A DNA stretch of 33,726 bases, from positions 1-33,726 of the forward strand of contig JADNRZ010000062.1 of the NCBI GenBank assembly GCA_015501605.1. The letters run 5' to 3'. Source of the DNA: Panaeolus papilionaceus. Its lineage: Eukaryota; Basidiomycota; Agaricomycetes; Agaricales. Under the pieces are notes generated by a model. That model saw only the letters and a list, made by a program, of their open reading frames with translations. It made no database searches and was not told the origin of the DNA. Positions 11,130 to 21,797 of this stretch are shown piece by piece. Position 1 is the stretch's first letter. Every line of letters starts with the position of its first letter. A program made the translations under genes and the position numbers.

Positions 11130-11457
11130 CTGATATGGCGCACACTATCCGACCATGGCATACCAATGCAATACCAAGCTGACAAGCCGTCAAGTATGCG
11201 CCTTCCCAAACGATATTCCATGGACATGCCCACCTCGGTCTGAGATTACACAGAAACTCTGAACCCCACTTGAAAGCGATTGGTTGTTGCGAGATCATCT
11301 CGAAACTCGGCTGATATGTTGAACTCAAGCTATGATTCGACAGAAATGTACACTTCATACTGATATTACACAGATACACAGAATCTCTGTGGACAGCCCC
11401 TTGTTCATAAACTCCTAGGCTGACGTACCCATAGAAATGCAATCATTTAGCTGATAT
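11130..11457 (+). repeat. Right subterminal CTGATAT motif cluster
   Basis: CTGATAT recurs at 11130, 11311, 11360 and 11451, with variants such as CTGACGT and CTGACAT between them up to about 11515. The region is between the transposase stop and the right inverted repeat and holds no gene. The motifs point the same way as those at the left end rather than being mirrored. Confidence 0.65.
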
Positions 11458-11605
11458 TGGACTGACGTCATGTACATATTCTGACTTGCGACACAAATGA
11501 GAGTCCGTTCCTGACATAGGTCATTCTTGACAGTATCTAATCTAGCAATTAACAAATAAGACTTGAATACCCATTATCATTATGTCTGGTGCAGAGATAC
11601 GAGGT

Positions 11606-11638
11606 GTCGTAGATCTACTACCAAGTTTTTTGCTGATG
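11606..11638 (-). repeat. Right terminal inverted repeat of the transposon
   Basis: On the minus strand it begins CATCAGCAAAAAA and ends TAGATCTACGAC, mirroring the left end at 3257-3289. The outermost 13 bases are identical between the two ends. Confidence 0.88.
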
Positions 11639-11640
11639 GA

Positions 11641-12047
11641 TGAGTCTAATACACATTCATCTACTTAATCTAATAATCTAGGCCTCGTACATCTACTTCA
11701 CCATGCGATGCCTTATCCCAACGACTTATCACATAGTATGCGTCGCATGAGACCTTCACTTGCGGGTGGTGACTCAACCCACCTCGTAATGCACCCGCTA
11801 ACGAGACCCCAAACGAGGGAAGATCCCTTGACATTGTAAGGGTATCAGGGTACTTTCTGCCATAACACCGACGATAGATTGGAATGTCGATGGATAGACT
11901 ATCAAAGTCAAGAAAATAACTTTCACAATGCTTTGTAATGCTGCCTCATACATCAAACCACGGATCTCCTTCTTTCGATGAAGAAAATGCTATGTGGTCC
12001 AGGTTGTCTCCATCGTTGGCCTGCAGGCATAAATTAAGGCTCCGAAG
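11641..12047. other. Intergenic flank right of the transposon
   Basis: No gene, repeat array or RNA gene is visible here. It separates the transposon from the 3' end of the broken F-box-like gene. Confidence 0.5.
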
Positions 12048-13408
12048 TCATGCTTCGAGGGGAAGGTTGCTGAGCAGTGAGGATATCGACTGCAAGAAGC
12101 TGGTAAGGTGGCGGATTCCTCCGGGACGACAGAGCACAACCTTGAGGTTGCGACATGATCTGAGAGCGGGTCTCAGCTCCAGCGCTTGAATAACTCTGAC
12201 GGTCTCCCCACATACTATTACGACTCATTGTAAGTTGCCTTTTATCGAGTATCGCGAGAGCGAACAGACGTACATTTAAGTTCTACGCTCTGCAGAGCCA
12301 TGGTGTGGCCGAGGATATTCTTCAAGTCCTCAGTTGCAGTGATGATCTGTGACTCTCGTGTCCACATGCTGTCTGTAAACTCCAATATCAATGTCTTTAA
12401 GGTAGGAAACGACAGTCACCCCACAAGGTCAGCTTGCTTGGTGAAATAAGGCAAGTTGGGGAAGAAACCTGTAGTTTTCTGGAACAGTAATGGCATATCC
12501 GACGGCATGGGAGGTAGTCTAAGGACCGGAACATTTCGTCTGAAGACTTGAAAAGGGAAGTCGCATTTAAGGCTTGTTAATTCGAGGAGATATGGAAATA
12601 TTGGCAAGAAATCGTGGTCCATTTCGTGAACGGAGAGGTATTGGAGTTTAGAATTTTGCGACTTAAAATATAATGTATTAGGCGGGTTCCCTTGGACCGT
12701 GTGCAATGTGCAGTGGCGTATGACAAGACTACGCAGCGAAGGTGACCGTAAGATGTCTGCGATTGGAACGTCCAGGATTCATTCAATATGTAATGTGGTA
12801 ATGCTGCCGGTGACCAGATAATGGTCGAGAATACGTCGAAACCCAAACACAAGCGGGTCTGCGTCTTGGTATGATGGAACAGAATATTGGAGACTACCTG
12901 TGATAGTGATTGACCGAACCCCGAGGAGTCGAAGGAGGATATCAATGTCAGGACAGGTTCGCCTTCCGATCGCTTCATCCAGGAGATGTTCCACGTTAAA
13001 GTAGGTGATGTGTCGCATATACGACGCAAGTAGTGGCTGCTCGAGGATGAGCTGGGCGAGTGACATTCTTCGGCCGTCCAGTCGCGGGAGAAGAACCCGA
13101 TTATCAGTACCCTAGGTTAACGTAGATATCTGCTCCCGCACTTTGCTGCGTTTAGGAGCCGGATACCCGAGGCTCACTTCGTGAAACAGAAGTGAGCGCA
13201 TGTAGGGAAGGTAGTCCTTCCAAATCAACCCCATCTTGGCGCAGCAGCTGCGGAGTTCCTCTGGACGACACTCTTGTTGAAGGATGGCGATGATAATGTT
13301 GAGAATCTCTGCAGGCGGCAAGTGTGAACGGGCTCTGTTGTGGTTGACCAGTAAAGACATGAGACGTCGACTGGGAAAGGTATGCACCCAATTTGACATG
13401 AGGGACAT
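12048..13408 (-). pseudogene. F-box/LRR-like gene with two in-frame TGA stops
   Basis: Start ATG 13408 (MSLMSNW). The first exon holds an F-box-like segment, LPPAEILNIII, then LRSCCAKMGLIWKDYLP and LLFHE. A probable 66 nt intron (GTGAGC donor, acceptor just before 13111) leads to a long leucine-rich exon, 13111-12274. A 59 nt intron (12273-12215) leads to the last exon, 12214-12048. The reading frame stays the same across the long exon, and leucine-rich composition continues on both sides of two TGA codons at 12781-12779 and 12418-12416. The segment after the second stop still splices in phase to a fitting C terminus (RSCRNLKVVL). An intact gene would be an F-box adaptor for ubiquitin ligase. 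Two point stops with no frameshift suggest recent inactivation. F-box assignment rests on pattern only. Confidence 0.65.
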
Positions 13409-14214
13409 TTTATGCCCATCCCAAGGGACGATCACCGATGGGAAGAAGAGATCTACGACCCAATATTACCCATACTATCAATAAAATCATGTGCATGCTC
13501 GAACCAAGATGAGCTCAACCAAGTACATTGACAATAGAGAAGAGCTAATTTTTCAGTGCCCCTTCATACTGGAGTTAATGTAGGCTAAAATCATGCGGTT
13601 ATAATGCGACACGATGGCTTATTTAAATCCTGCACCATCATGATAATTTTGTCGCCATCATCTAGGTACTGATCCGATTCAGAGTAAAGATATTACCTTA
13701 ATGTAACAACCTTCAACGCGAAAGAAATTCCGCACAGTCAGCCTGACAATGCGGTGTATCACTATATAGATATGTAATTGATATCGCTGATCACGCATCA
13801 ACGTGGTGTAATTATTGTCAATTGAATACTCTTTTGTCTATTCCGAAGGGACAGGGATTTGGTAGCAGAGCATTGAGCGTTCGGAATTGCACTCAAATAG
13901 GAACTATATTTGGTGAATTAATTATCGTGGCTACAGCCACCGTGTAAACTAAATTCTGTGTTAAGGGGGTGAAACCCTAGACGAAGCGTCCAGTTATGTA
14001 TATGACAGGAAGAGTGGGCTATTTGAAGGCCTGTTGCATGTCCCGGAGTCATCGGGCGCAACAGTTATGATTTAATCTATATTGAGAATACGTGACTAGT
14101 TCAATTCCTCGCCTAAAGGTGCTCTGTTGTCGAGAGAGTAGTACTCCAAGGTTCCAGTCTCTATGTCCGCTATCCAGATATAAACGATTGTTCCGATTAT
14201 TCAGCCCCTGTTTA
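13409..14214. other. Intergenic, AT-rich, no gene seen
   Basis: No gene could be supported on either strand. A small perfect hairpin (GTGGCT, loop AC, AGCCAC) lies at 13927-13940. Confidence 0.5.
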
Positions 14215-14535
14215 TCATATTGACACGACAAAGTAGGGTACTGGCGATCGAAGAATGCTCGATGGCTGGGGATTCAGGATTTCTTCTCCATGATTGGGCT
14301 CGGAACTATTGGAACTACTTTGATTTACAGATATCTGCCCTCTGAGTGGGTGGTAGGAGTATTGCCTTTCTCTGGCATCCACGATCCGTAGCCTTAGGTA
14401 CTTTGTTGGAGTTGAGGAACCTATCATTGTTCCAGAATTTTAGGTTTATGCTTGACGATATGTAAAACAAAAGTACATACTCAATGCCACGCAGAGTAAC
14501 ATCGAAACAATGAGGACGTGCTTCAAGGGAGCCAT
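14215..14535 (-). CDS. Small secreted protein candidate, 86 aa
   Basis: Two exons, 14535-14481 and 14420-14215, joined by a 60 nt intron with GTATGT donor and ATAG acceptor, phase 1. The first exon encodes MAPLKHVLIVSMLLCVALSS, a clear signal peptide: basic start, hydrophobic core, small residues at the likely cut. The mature part of about 67 residues has no cysteine and is rich in Ser, Asn, Pro and Arg. A TATA box lies 84 bp upstream. I do not recognise a family. It could be a secreted effector-like or wall-associated protein; function is unknown. The signal peptide, in-phase intron and TATA box together make chance unlikely, but no homology supports it. Confidence 0.6.
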
Positions 14536-14618
14536 CGGCGACTGAGAATGAATGAGACTATGAGACTGGTCGGTTGCTTTAAGGATGGTTGAGCAGCGAG
14601 AGCTTTGCACTCCCCAAC

Positions 14619-14624
14619 TTTATA
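14619..14624 (-). promoter_or_regulatory. TATA box of the small secreted protein gene
   Basis: On the minus strand the sequence reads GGGTATAAAG, 84 bp before the start codon at 14535, a usual spacing for a fungal core promoter plus leader. Confidence 0.5.
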
Positions 14625-16971
14625 CCCTTAGTACCATAACCCAGATAGGTACCTTAACACGCGGTCTATTTAGAAGACAAGTTTGGAACACTCGCAATCA
14701 ACGCTATATTTGACAATGCAGTGACTCGGAAGATCTCGTTGATGGTCTAATTAGAATCATTCCCTATGTTGTCCAGGTGATCAAGACGATGATGCTGATC
14801 TCGCTACAGAACATGAAACTGCCTCCTGGATCCCTCCTACACCATTAAGAAGGCTGAATATACTGCATGAGCTTACTTGGGTATTTAAGGAACCACCGCA
14901 GTGCAAACACACTCACAGCATGTCCATAAACTGACTTCTGCGCTGAGCTTCTCCAATTATAGATCAGGAGCCGGCTATGTCCCAGCGTTCAGTCTGCAGC
15001 GACTACTACCCAACTCGTTGAGAAATGACTCCAAGATACAATTGCTCTGTTTATGCCCGGGATAAACACCACGAGGCTCCCCTTTCTGCATTCCGAGAAC
15101 GTCGATATCTTTCATCTTGGGGCCATGTGAGCCAATCAATGGCAAAGCGGCGTTCAACGAATTCCGAATTCTGACATAGCATTCTATCAGCTACCTCTAA
15201 CATATGTAGCTATAGACCACTCTGATTGGTATTCACGACCTAACATGGGTGAAATACCTTGCTAGGTGTTACAATGATGGGCAGTGACTTCGTACTTGTC
15301 ATGGAACATGAATAAGTTTAAAAGGTTACACGGGCGATGCATTTGTTCGCTTGATGTACAACAATATCCTTGCAGACCTGCATGGGCGGAAATGCTTGCT
15401 CCAAAGAGTCTTACAACCGTTGGCACTCCTGACGCAAGCTATCAATTACTGGGCATAGTTAGTATAAGTAAATCGACACCTACTGATGGCAGTAAGAGAA
15501 GGAGCAGAATAGTCAGCATGTAAATGCTTTTACAGTCAATAGCAGTATATATTTAACGGCTTGGATAAGTTTAAGTGACCCTAGAGTGGGCGATCGGAGT
15601 ATACAAGATATACTTCACGGGAAGGGAATCGTAGGCGACTACTTTGTTGAATGGTCTGAGCTCCTGTCGGGTTTATTTCCGTCCTGTGTGAATTCAAATC
15701 GTTATTCTCACCTCTGACTCGAATGTGTTCTGCGGAACGATAGTTGAGGAGAGAGTGTTATACATAACGTTGATTTATTCCACACAGTGTGAGTCTATGA
15801 CCCCTCTCTTTGCTCAATCCATTCGTTCAAAACTACTAGTACCAGTACTTAGTGAGAGGTGTCTTCAGCTCTGAGCATGACTCTGATAGAGATGTACTTA
15901 AAATGTTCGAGAATCAAGTCTGCGCAAGGTTATATTCATGAAAATGTCCTGTTTATATGTACGCTCAGCGTGCCGTTGACGGAGCCAGGTTGTCTCCTAC
16001 CCGACAGCTAGCTTGTAATGAACGTCGTAAATGGGCGTCCTTTATAAAAAGGGGCACATTTTCTCATGCAACATATCCTGCCTTAGTGGTTCGGTCTATG
16101 GCATAGGAGCTTGCTCAAAGTGTTCATACAGCTCAATATTAAATCAAAAGCGAATCACATTCTTGACCGTTCTTCTTATTCCCAGTATGATTTGAAGTCT
16201 CACCTTCCAAGACGTGTTCGTATTGTCTGACAGCGTCCGGTTGCTAGCTTGGTGGGAATCTCGCCGTATTATATATAGCTAAGAAGGCCTATTTACCTAT
16301 GGACGCACCCACACGCACCTTCAGAGCGACTCAGCGACTTTGACCTCAGGCTCACGTTGGTCATCGAGTGCGTAGTTTCACGCACTTGAAATCGCGCGTA
16401 CATCAACGTTGACTTCACTTCGGTCATCATGTATATCAGTTTCGGACACTTGAAGGCTTCGTGTGCACATCGCCGCCCGGCGCGCGGCAACTTGTTTCTA
16501 CTTCGTAGTCTCTTTTAACTGCACAACTCGATCTGCGACAAGGCACACCACCTACGATTTAATCTTCTTCCCTCTGTCATATTTCTTACTAGGGTGTTCC
16601 ACTTTTGTATCTTTTTAATCCTGATATGCTTTTCGAGAAACTTGAGTCAATCGATAGTATTTTGAGAGTGGTCGTTTATACCCTACACTATTTTCATATC
16701 AGCATATTAATTGCAATTTAGACAATCAACAATAGAGTGAACTATGGAATAAGACTCCTAGGATCACTAAGCATTCGTACCGTTCCGTATTTTTTACTTT
16801 AAGTTGTGTGCATTCAGTGATTCACCAAGGTGTTGTTTTGTTTGTACACCCAATGCAGTATGTAATGCAAACAATTCGCACTGCCCCCTCACCTCGTCCG
16901 ACCGTCACGTGCACTTCGCGTCGCGTCGCGTTTGTTCAAATTGTTGTTTGATCATCAACCACCATGACGCT
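14625..16971. other. Gene-poor AT-rich region
   Basis: No protein gene is supported over 2.3 kb on either strand. Two loosely similar blocks of about 50 bp lie at roughly 16357-16407 and 16423-16474; both contain a TTTC-ACTTGAA core followed by GTACATC or GCACATC. A TATAAAAAGGG stretch at 16042-16052 resembles a core promoter, but no frame follows it. Confidence 0.4.
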
Positions 16972-18044
16972 ATGGCATTGACACTACCTAAAACCAGTCT
17001 TCTCAAGCTTCCTCATATAACCGCGATAGGAGAAGTGCGGGCTCACAAACTGAAAATGCGCGATCACGTTCAACGCGTGGCTCTAACGCTGGACCCAACC
17101 AAACTCGTCCAAGTCAAACAACCAGCTATGGACGTATCAGGCATCACAATACCCACCATTCTCCTACCAAGTGGTCGCGCCAAACTCAAATTCATGAGAA
17201 TAAAGGATTCAGAGGGGTACATTAACATCCCCTATCCAGATGGAACGAGGGGTTTCTTCTATTATCACAAGCCCTCTAATCGTCCTCGCATCTCCGGTCA
17301 GATTCGTTTTCGCGTTACACCAAGCGATGACCCAGCCTCATTTCCGCGTGGATACGATCTCGACACGACACGCACCACGCATCCGTTTCCATATCCATGG
17401 AACGTGTCGATACTCAATTTGGTTGGAGGTCAACATTACACGAATCTCGTTTCACAACTTGTAAGCGAGGGACTGGTTGAAGAAACGCTCGTTCAGTCTG
17501 TACGCAGACTGAGCTCCTCTCGGAACATCACCTGTGGAGGAAATTTCATCTTCACGCTCTCCGATCCATTTGATTTCAACTACCTCCACAACACACATAT
17601 CTCGTTTAGGGCGGTGACAGAATCTGGTCAAGGTCTGTTCAAGTTTATATCACCACATGGTAATTTGCGAAATTTTTCTAGAATGGATTTCAAGTCAGGT
17701 ACGCACCCTCCGATGTCGCATGTTGTTTCGCTCATCGATTACGGTTTCATCCAGGCATTGTCAAACTTCGATTTGAAAGATCCACATTACCAGAGCACGA
17801 CAGGAGACGTGTGGTGGTGGCCCGCTGCTTGGAGATTGTTGAACCACTGGTAATCAAGTCGCCAACCAGGGGGAAAGACATGGACCCACTGGACGTAGCT
17901 ACCTACATCCCGGTGCCAGGTCAGTTGCTGCAAACACTTCCCGTTGGACGCCCCTCAGCCCAAAGGCGACCTCGACCCTGGGGTATTGACATATCCGATG
18001 ATTCGCAACACCCATTTGCGCCTGCCCTCCGTCTTCTGTGGTAG
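16972..18044 (+). CDS. Conserved basidiomycete hypothetical protein, 338 aa
   Basis: Two exons, 16972-17698 and 17755-18044 (TAG), with a 56 nt intron (GTACGC donor, CCAG acceptor) that restores frame. The frame is open further upstream, but 16972 is the first good ATG (MALTLPKTSLLKL). The protein carries LPSGRAKLKFMRI, GTRGFFYYHKP, GQIRFRVTPSDDPASF near the middle and LRFERSTLPEH then LEIVEPL after the intron. I recall similar motif strings in unnamed, expanded agaricomycete families; no function is known. No signal peptide or membrane helix is seen. The protein looks soluble and complete. The nearest genes are more than 700 bp away, so nothing in the context hints at a role. Confidence 0.75.
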
Positions 18045-18813
18045 TTTAACGCCTCAGTCTGTAGAGGATCTCATAGATACGTATATTGTAGTAAGCGAGA
18101 TTGGACGGAGTAATACATTGTGCTGTTTTCATAGATGTGTATGCCATAGTAAATTTTCGAGTTCACCGCGTGTTGAAATCCGAAGGTCGTTAAATTCATT
18201 TGAACCCTTGCATATTTCTACAATCCATGGCGAATTATGTACATAATCATAATGTCTATCCTGTGAGAAACCCAACGTTAAGATAGGGCGTAGAAGCAAA
18301 GATGAAAACGAGCAGGAGAAAAGGCGAATTCGCAGAGGTGTAAGAAAGCGGAAAAGCATGAAAGACCAATTGAAAAAACCGAAATGAACAAAAGGGAATA
18401 AAGATAGCAACGTCTAGTGAATCATAGCATCGTACTTTAGCATGAGCGTGATCAGGGCGTTAGCGTGTTGAAAATGAAGAGCATGCTGGAAGCATGAAGA
18501 ATAGAACTCATGTACGAGAAACCAAAGGAGAAAACACAACAGGGGGTAGTTTGTGTACATGAACGAAAAGGTGAAATTGATAAAGTGAGAACTCAGAATA
18601 TGGAAAGCATTAGCACATAAAAAACATAAAGTCCCAAGATATGCAGAGCGTAGTCGATGTGCGAGGTCGAGAAATATCGGAGTAAAGGCGTGGTGAGTAA
18701 GCGTTCATGGAGTCGTCATGGCGTCCCAGGAGATGCTGTTGTCGTTTATAATGGTGGTTTTGTATAGAGTTACAGGAGGGAAGGTTGCGATGCCGAGTCG
18801 AGAAAGAGGTGAA
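18045..18813. other. Gap between two converging genes
   Basis: This is the shared 3' flank of the hypothetical gene (plus) and SHO1 (minus). A minus-strand frame at 18129-18410 is rich in Phe and Leu only because the plus strand is A- and G-rich. I see no gene. Confidence 0.5.
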
Positions 18814-20933
18814 TCATTTAAGTAGACGGAGATAGTTTGAAGGTGCAACTGTAAAACGGAGATGGTTAGTCGTGGAATTAAAGGGTGATGATAAAAACGC
18901 GCAATAGGCGAGGAATGAAAAATGGAGGTTGAGATGAGGAAGTGACTCGTTTGAAGTCGACGACGAGCAAAGCATGGGTAAAATGACGACAATATGAAGA
19001 AGACATCGCAATGAATTGTGAATTCCAACAGGAAATAACGATAGACAACGACAGCGAAATAACAGCGAATACTCACTCCCAATACGACCATCTGACCCTC
19101 TCGCCTCCCACCATTTCCCGCTCCTGTCGATAATCCCAAGAATCTCGCCTTTTTTGAAGGAGATTTCGTTGATATCCGAGGCGTTGGCGTTGTCTGAAAA
19201 TAATACGTTAGCAATTTCATAGCGAAAGTACAGAATGGGGGACGAGCACAATAAAAGTGAGTATAACGGAATAATAAGGAAATAAGAGTAAATTTGGAAG
19301 GATGGCGCGCAAAATACGCGTCGTGGACGTCAACATAACGTCTAGTAAGTTGATGATGAAAGTTAAAGAGATGAAGAGCGACAGACAGTGAAGAAAGGAC
19401 AGAAAAAGCATGAACAAAACAAGAAACTCACATTCAAACAACGCCTCAGCTTTCCACTTGACCCCAAAGTCGTCGTCCGCTCCCATTTTCATCAACGGCG
19501 TTGAACTTGCCACAGGTGTCATCTCGGCCATCGTAGGAGGAGCCATAGACACTCTCCCCGTTCCTGTCCTAACGGTCCCAAGTCCAACCACGCTAGGAGC
19601 GTCCGTATTCGTGCCACTAGAAGGCCTCACACTCCCCTCGTCGTCCCCTCTCTGTTCACGCGCACCTGCCCCAGGACCTCCACTCCCCCTACCACTGCCA
19701 CCACCACTTCCCAACCCTGCTACCCCAGCTGAAGACTGCCGGTTTCCTTGCCCGAAAGTGCCACGTTCTGAGGGTGCACTGGCTGCTGTGTGTGTTCCAC
19801 TGACGACGGTGTATCGGTTCCCAGCTTGACCGTCGGCGAGGGTGTAGTCTTCACTAGGCATGACGCCATGCCCACCAGCTGCTGCTGTACGACCACGTCC
19901 TGCTGGTCTTCCTCCGTCGTTGGATGTGGCGACTGAGTAGCGTTGTGAGGCGCGGTTGGGCTTCTTGAGTAGGTTATGTGCGCTCGTTGGGAATGCGTCC
20001 GTGCTCTTCTCAATTCTCTCCACCGTAGGAGGTGGTCGTACAACTTCTCCACGTTCTATCATCTGCCGTGTCTTCGTTTCAAGTCGTCCATTCTGGATTT
20101 TCGTGCCGAGGATGATGAAAGGTGAGTCAGGTGGGCTGGTGAAGTAGGTGATCCAGAGGATGTTGATGATGACGGTGATGAGCCATGCTGCTGCTACCGC
20201 TTTTTGAGATGGGGATGTGGGTGCGTGGAGGTTGCGATCGACACCTAGGACGCCGAAGACAGTGGTGAGGGAGGCGAAGATGGAGATTTGCGTTCCGTAG
20301 GCGTATGCGGCGTTGTAGACTGCGGAACCGATGATAACCTCAATAATTTGGGCAATGACAAAGGTTTGGATTATTGAGGCAAACCAAAGGATGCGAACGG
20401 GGGCTGGATCGACTGGAGAGATATAAATAGGAGCTCAGAGTGATGTGATCAAATAGCGCACCTTTGGCAGAAACGATAATTTGGGAGATAAAGGCGACAA
20501 ACCAGGCGATCTAGCATAGTAAAATTAGATAAAATGGTGGAAATGGAATGAGTTGACGACGGACCACTGAAATTAGACCAGTAATTGAGAGGAACATCCT
20601 TGATCCCACTCTTGTCGTCGCGTATGACCCAGGTGGAGCAGGCGCAATGCCTTCTGGTGTCGCGCCCCCAGGATACTGTCCTGTGGGTTGTTGTCCTTCA
20701 TACCCTTGCCCATTGACATAACCATTAGCTGCGAGAACAGCCATAGGTATGTGCTCCCCCGCCGCTGTCCCCAGTGTTCCACCCGCCAACGCCAACTCGG
20801 GATCAGCTTCCTGAGCCGTCTTCTCCTGATCCGTCGATGTGACCATTCCGGTCATTTGTAGTCGGTCTTCTTGGGTGTTGCTCTCTGCGATAGCTGAGAG
20901 AGGCCGATTGTGTTCACGATCGTTTGCGTCCAT
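18814..20933 (-). CDS. SHO1: SHO1 high-osmolarity sensor, 516 aa
   Basis: Five exons (20933-20565, 20510-20462, 20412-19432, 19193-19077, 18848-18814, TGA) join in phase to 517 codons. Sho1 proteins are plasma-membrane adaptors of the HOG MAP-kinase pathway, with four helices followed by a C-terminal SH3 domain that binds Pbs2. Here helices fall near residues 114-137, 145-172, 178-197 and 212-234. A disordered Gly/Ser/Thr-rich linker follows, and the SH3 domain occupies about 458-516, with ALFEYNANASD, EISFKKGEIL, GKWWEAR and GIAPSNY. An N-terminal extension of about 110 residues precedes helix 1, longer than in yeast Sho1. The last two introns (238 and 228 nt) are far longer than the others and split the SH3 domain over three exons. 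Confidence 0.93.
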
Positions 20934-21797
20934 GGGTTAACGATGAGGTCGTGGTGTAGGATGGTGTGGAGATATGGCGTGAGGCCGACTGCTGCGGTAT
21001 GTTCTGTGAGTTCCGCGTCTCGGTGATATAGTAATGAGATTATTAGTAGGATATCTTGGTATGATGTTGGGATGGGTATGTTTTTAGGAGGATGAGGGGC
21101 GTGAACAACGTGGAGGAGTCGTGAACCCGGTGTTGGAGAGCAGGGTCCGTCGTGGTGGAGGTGACGAAAGGGCTCAAGGCGTTTTCAACATGCCGTTTGA
21201 TCCGAGTCCGTTTTTGGAAGTTGCTCACACGATGGCTTCAAGCTGTGCTCCCTTCCTGCGTGCCTCGTGGTTTTCATCTCAACCATATCTCAACACACAC
21301 CATGATATCTTGCTTTATTTTTGGTACGAATTTCTCGTTATGCACATTAACTACAGCTAAAGAAGTTGAAGCTGATTCAATTATAGGATATTGGGAAGAT
21401 CCCGCAGTTGCTTCGGTGTTTTCTGTGGTGTGACACATCCAGCCACTGGCATCCTGTCAGTTCAACATATTCTGAATCCTCGTTTTCTGCCATCAAATAT
21501 CACGACTCCATTCTCTGACTCCTCTCATCACCATCGCGCAGTAGCTCATCTTTTCTCTCCGACACCGTGCAAATAGGTCTTGTATTCCAGTCACTGCACT
21601 AGATCTTTCACCTAAACCGTCTCAATCCATCTTTGGAACCCCCAGCCAACCCCATTTTCAAGCGCAGGCGTGCAACCATAGCCTAGGACTAGCTCGTTGC
21701 TCAAATCAACAATCTAAAAATCCAACCGTGGTGGCTCAAACACCGACGGCGAACCTCTTTGACTCTTATCAAACCATTGTTCCGTGAACGGATATCA
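20934..21797. promoter_or_regulatory. Divergent promoter region between SHO1 and the DUF6699-like gene
   Basis: The 864 bp between two head-to-head start codons must hold both promoters. It has CT-rich tracts toward the plus-strand gene, common in fungal promoters, but I found no clear TATA box or operator. Confidence 0.4.

Larger units (their letters stand above)
3257..11638. mobile_element. Intact Plavaka/KDZ-type (CACTA-like) DNA transposon
   Basis: The ends are about 33 bp imperfect terminal inverted repeats (3257-3289 and 11606-11638), flanked by the same dinucleotide GA (3255-3256 and 11639-11640), read as a 2 bp target duplication. Inside are a rightward transposase gene, a leftward DUF6698-like gene starting 414 bp away in divergent orientation, and clustered CTGATAT motifs near both ends. 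Both genes can be spliced without a frameshift or internal stop, so the copy looks young and possibly autonomous. Pairing of a large transposase with a DUF6698-type protein is, as I recall, common in agaricomycete elements. If the ends are placed two bases further in at CAGC, the flanking dinucleotide becomes AT; the element class does not change. Confidence 0.88.
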
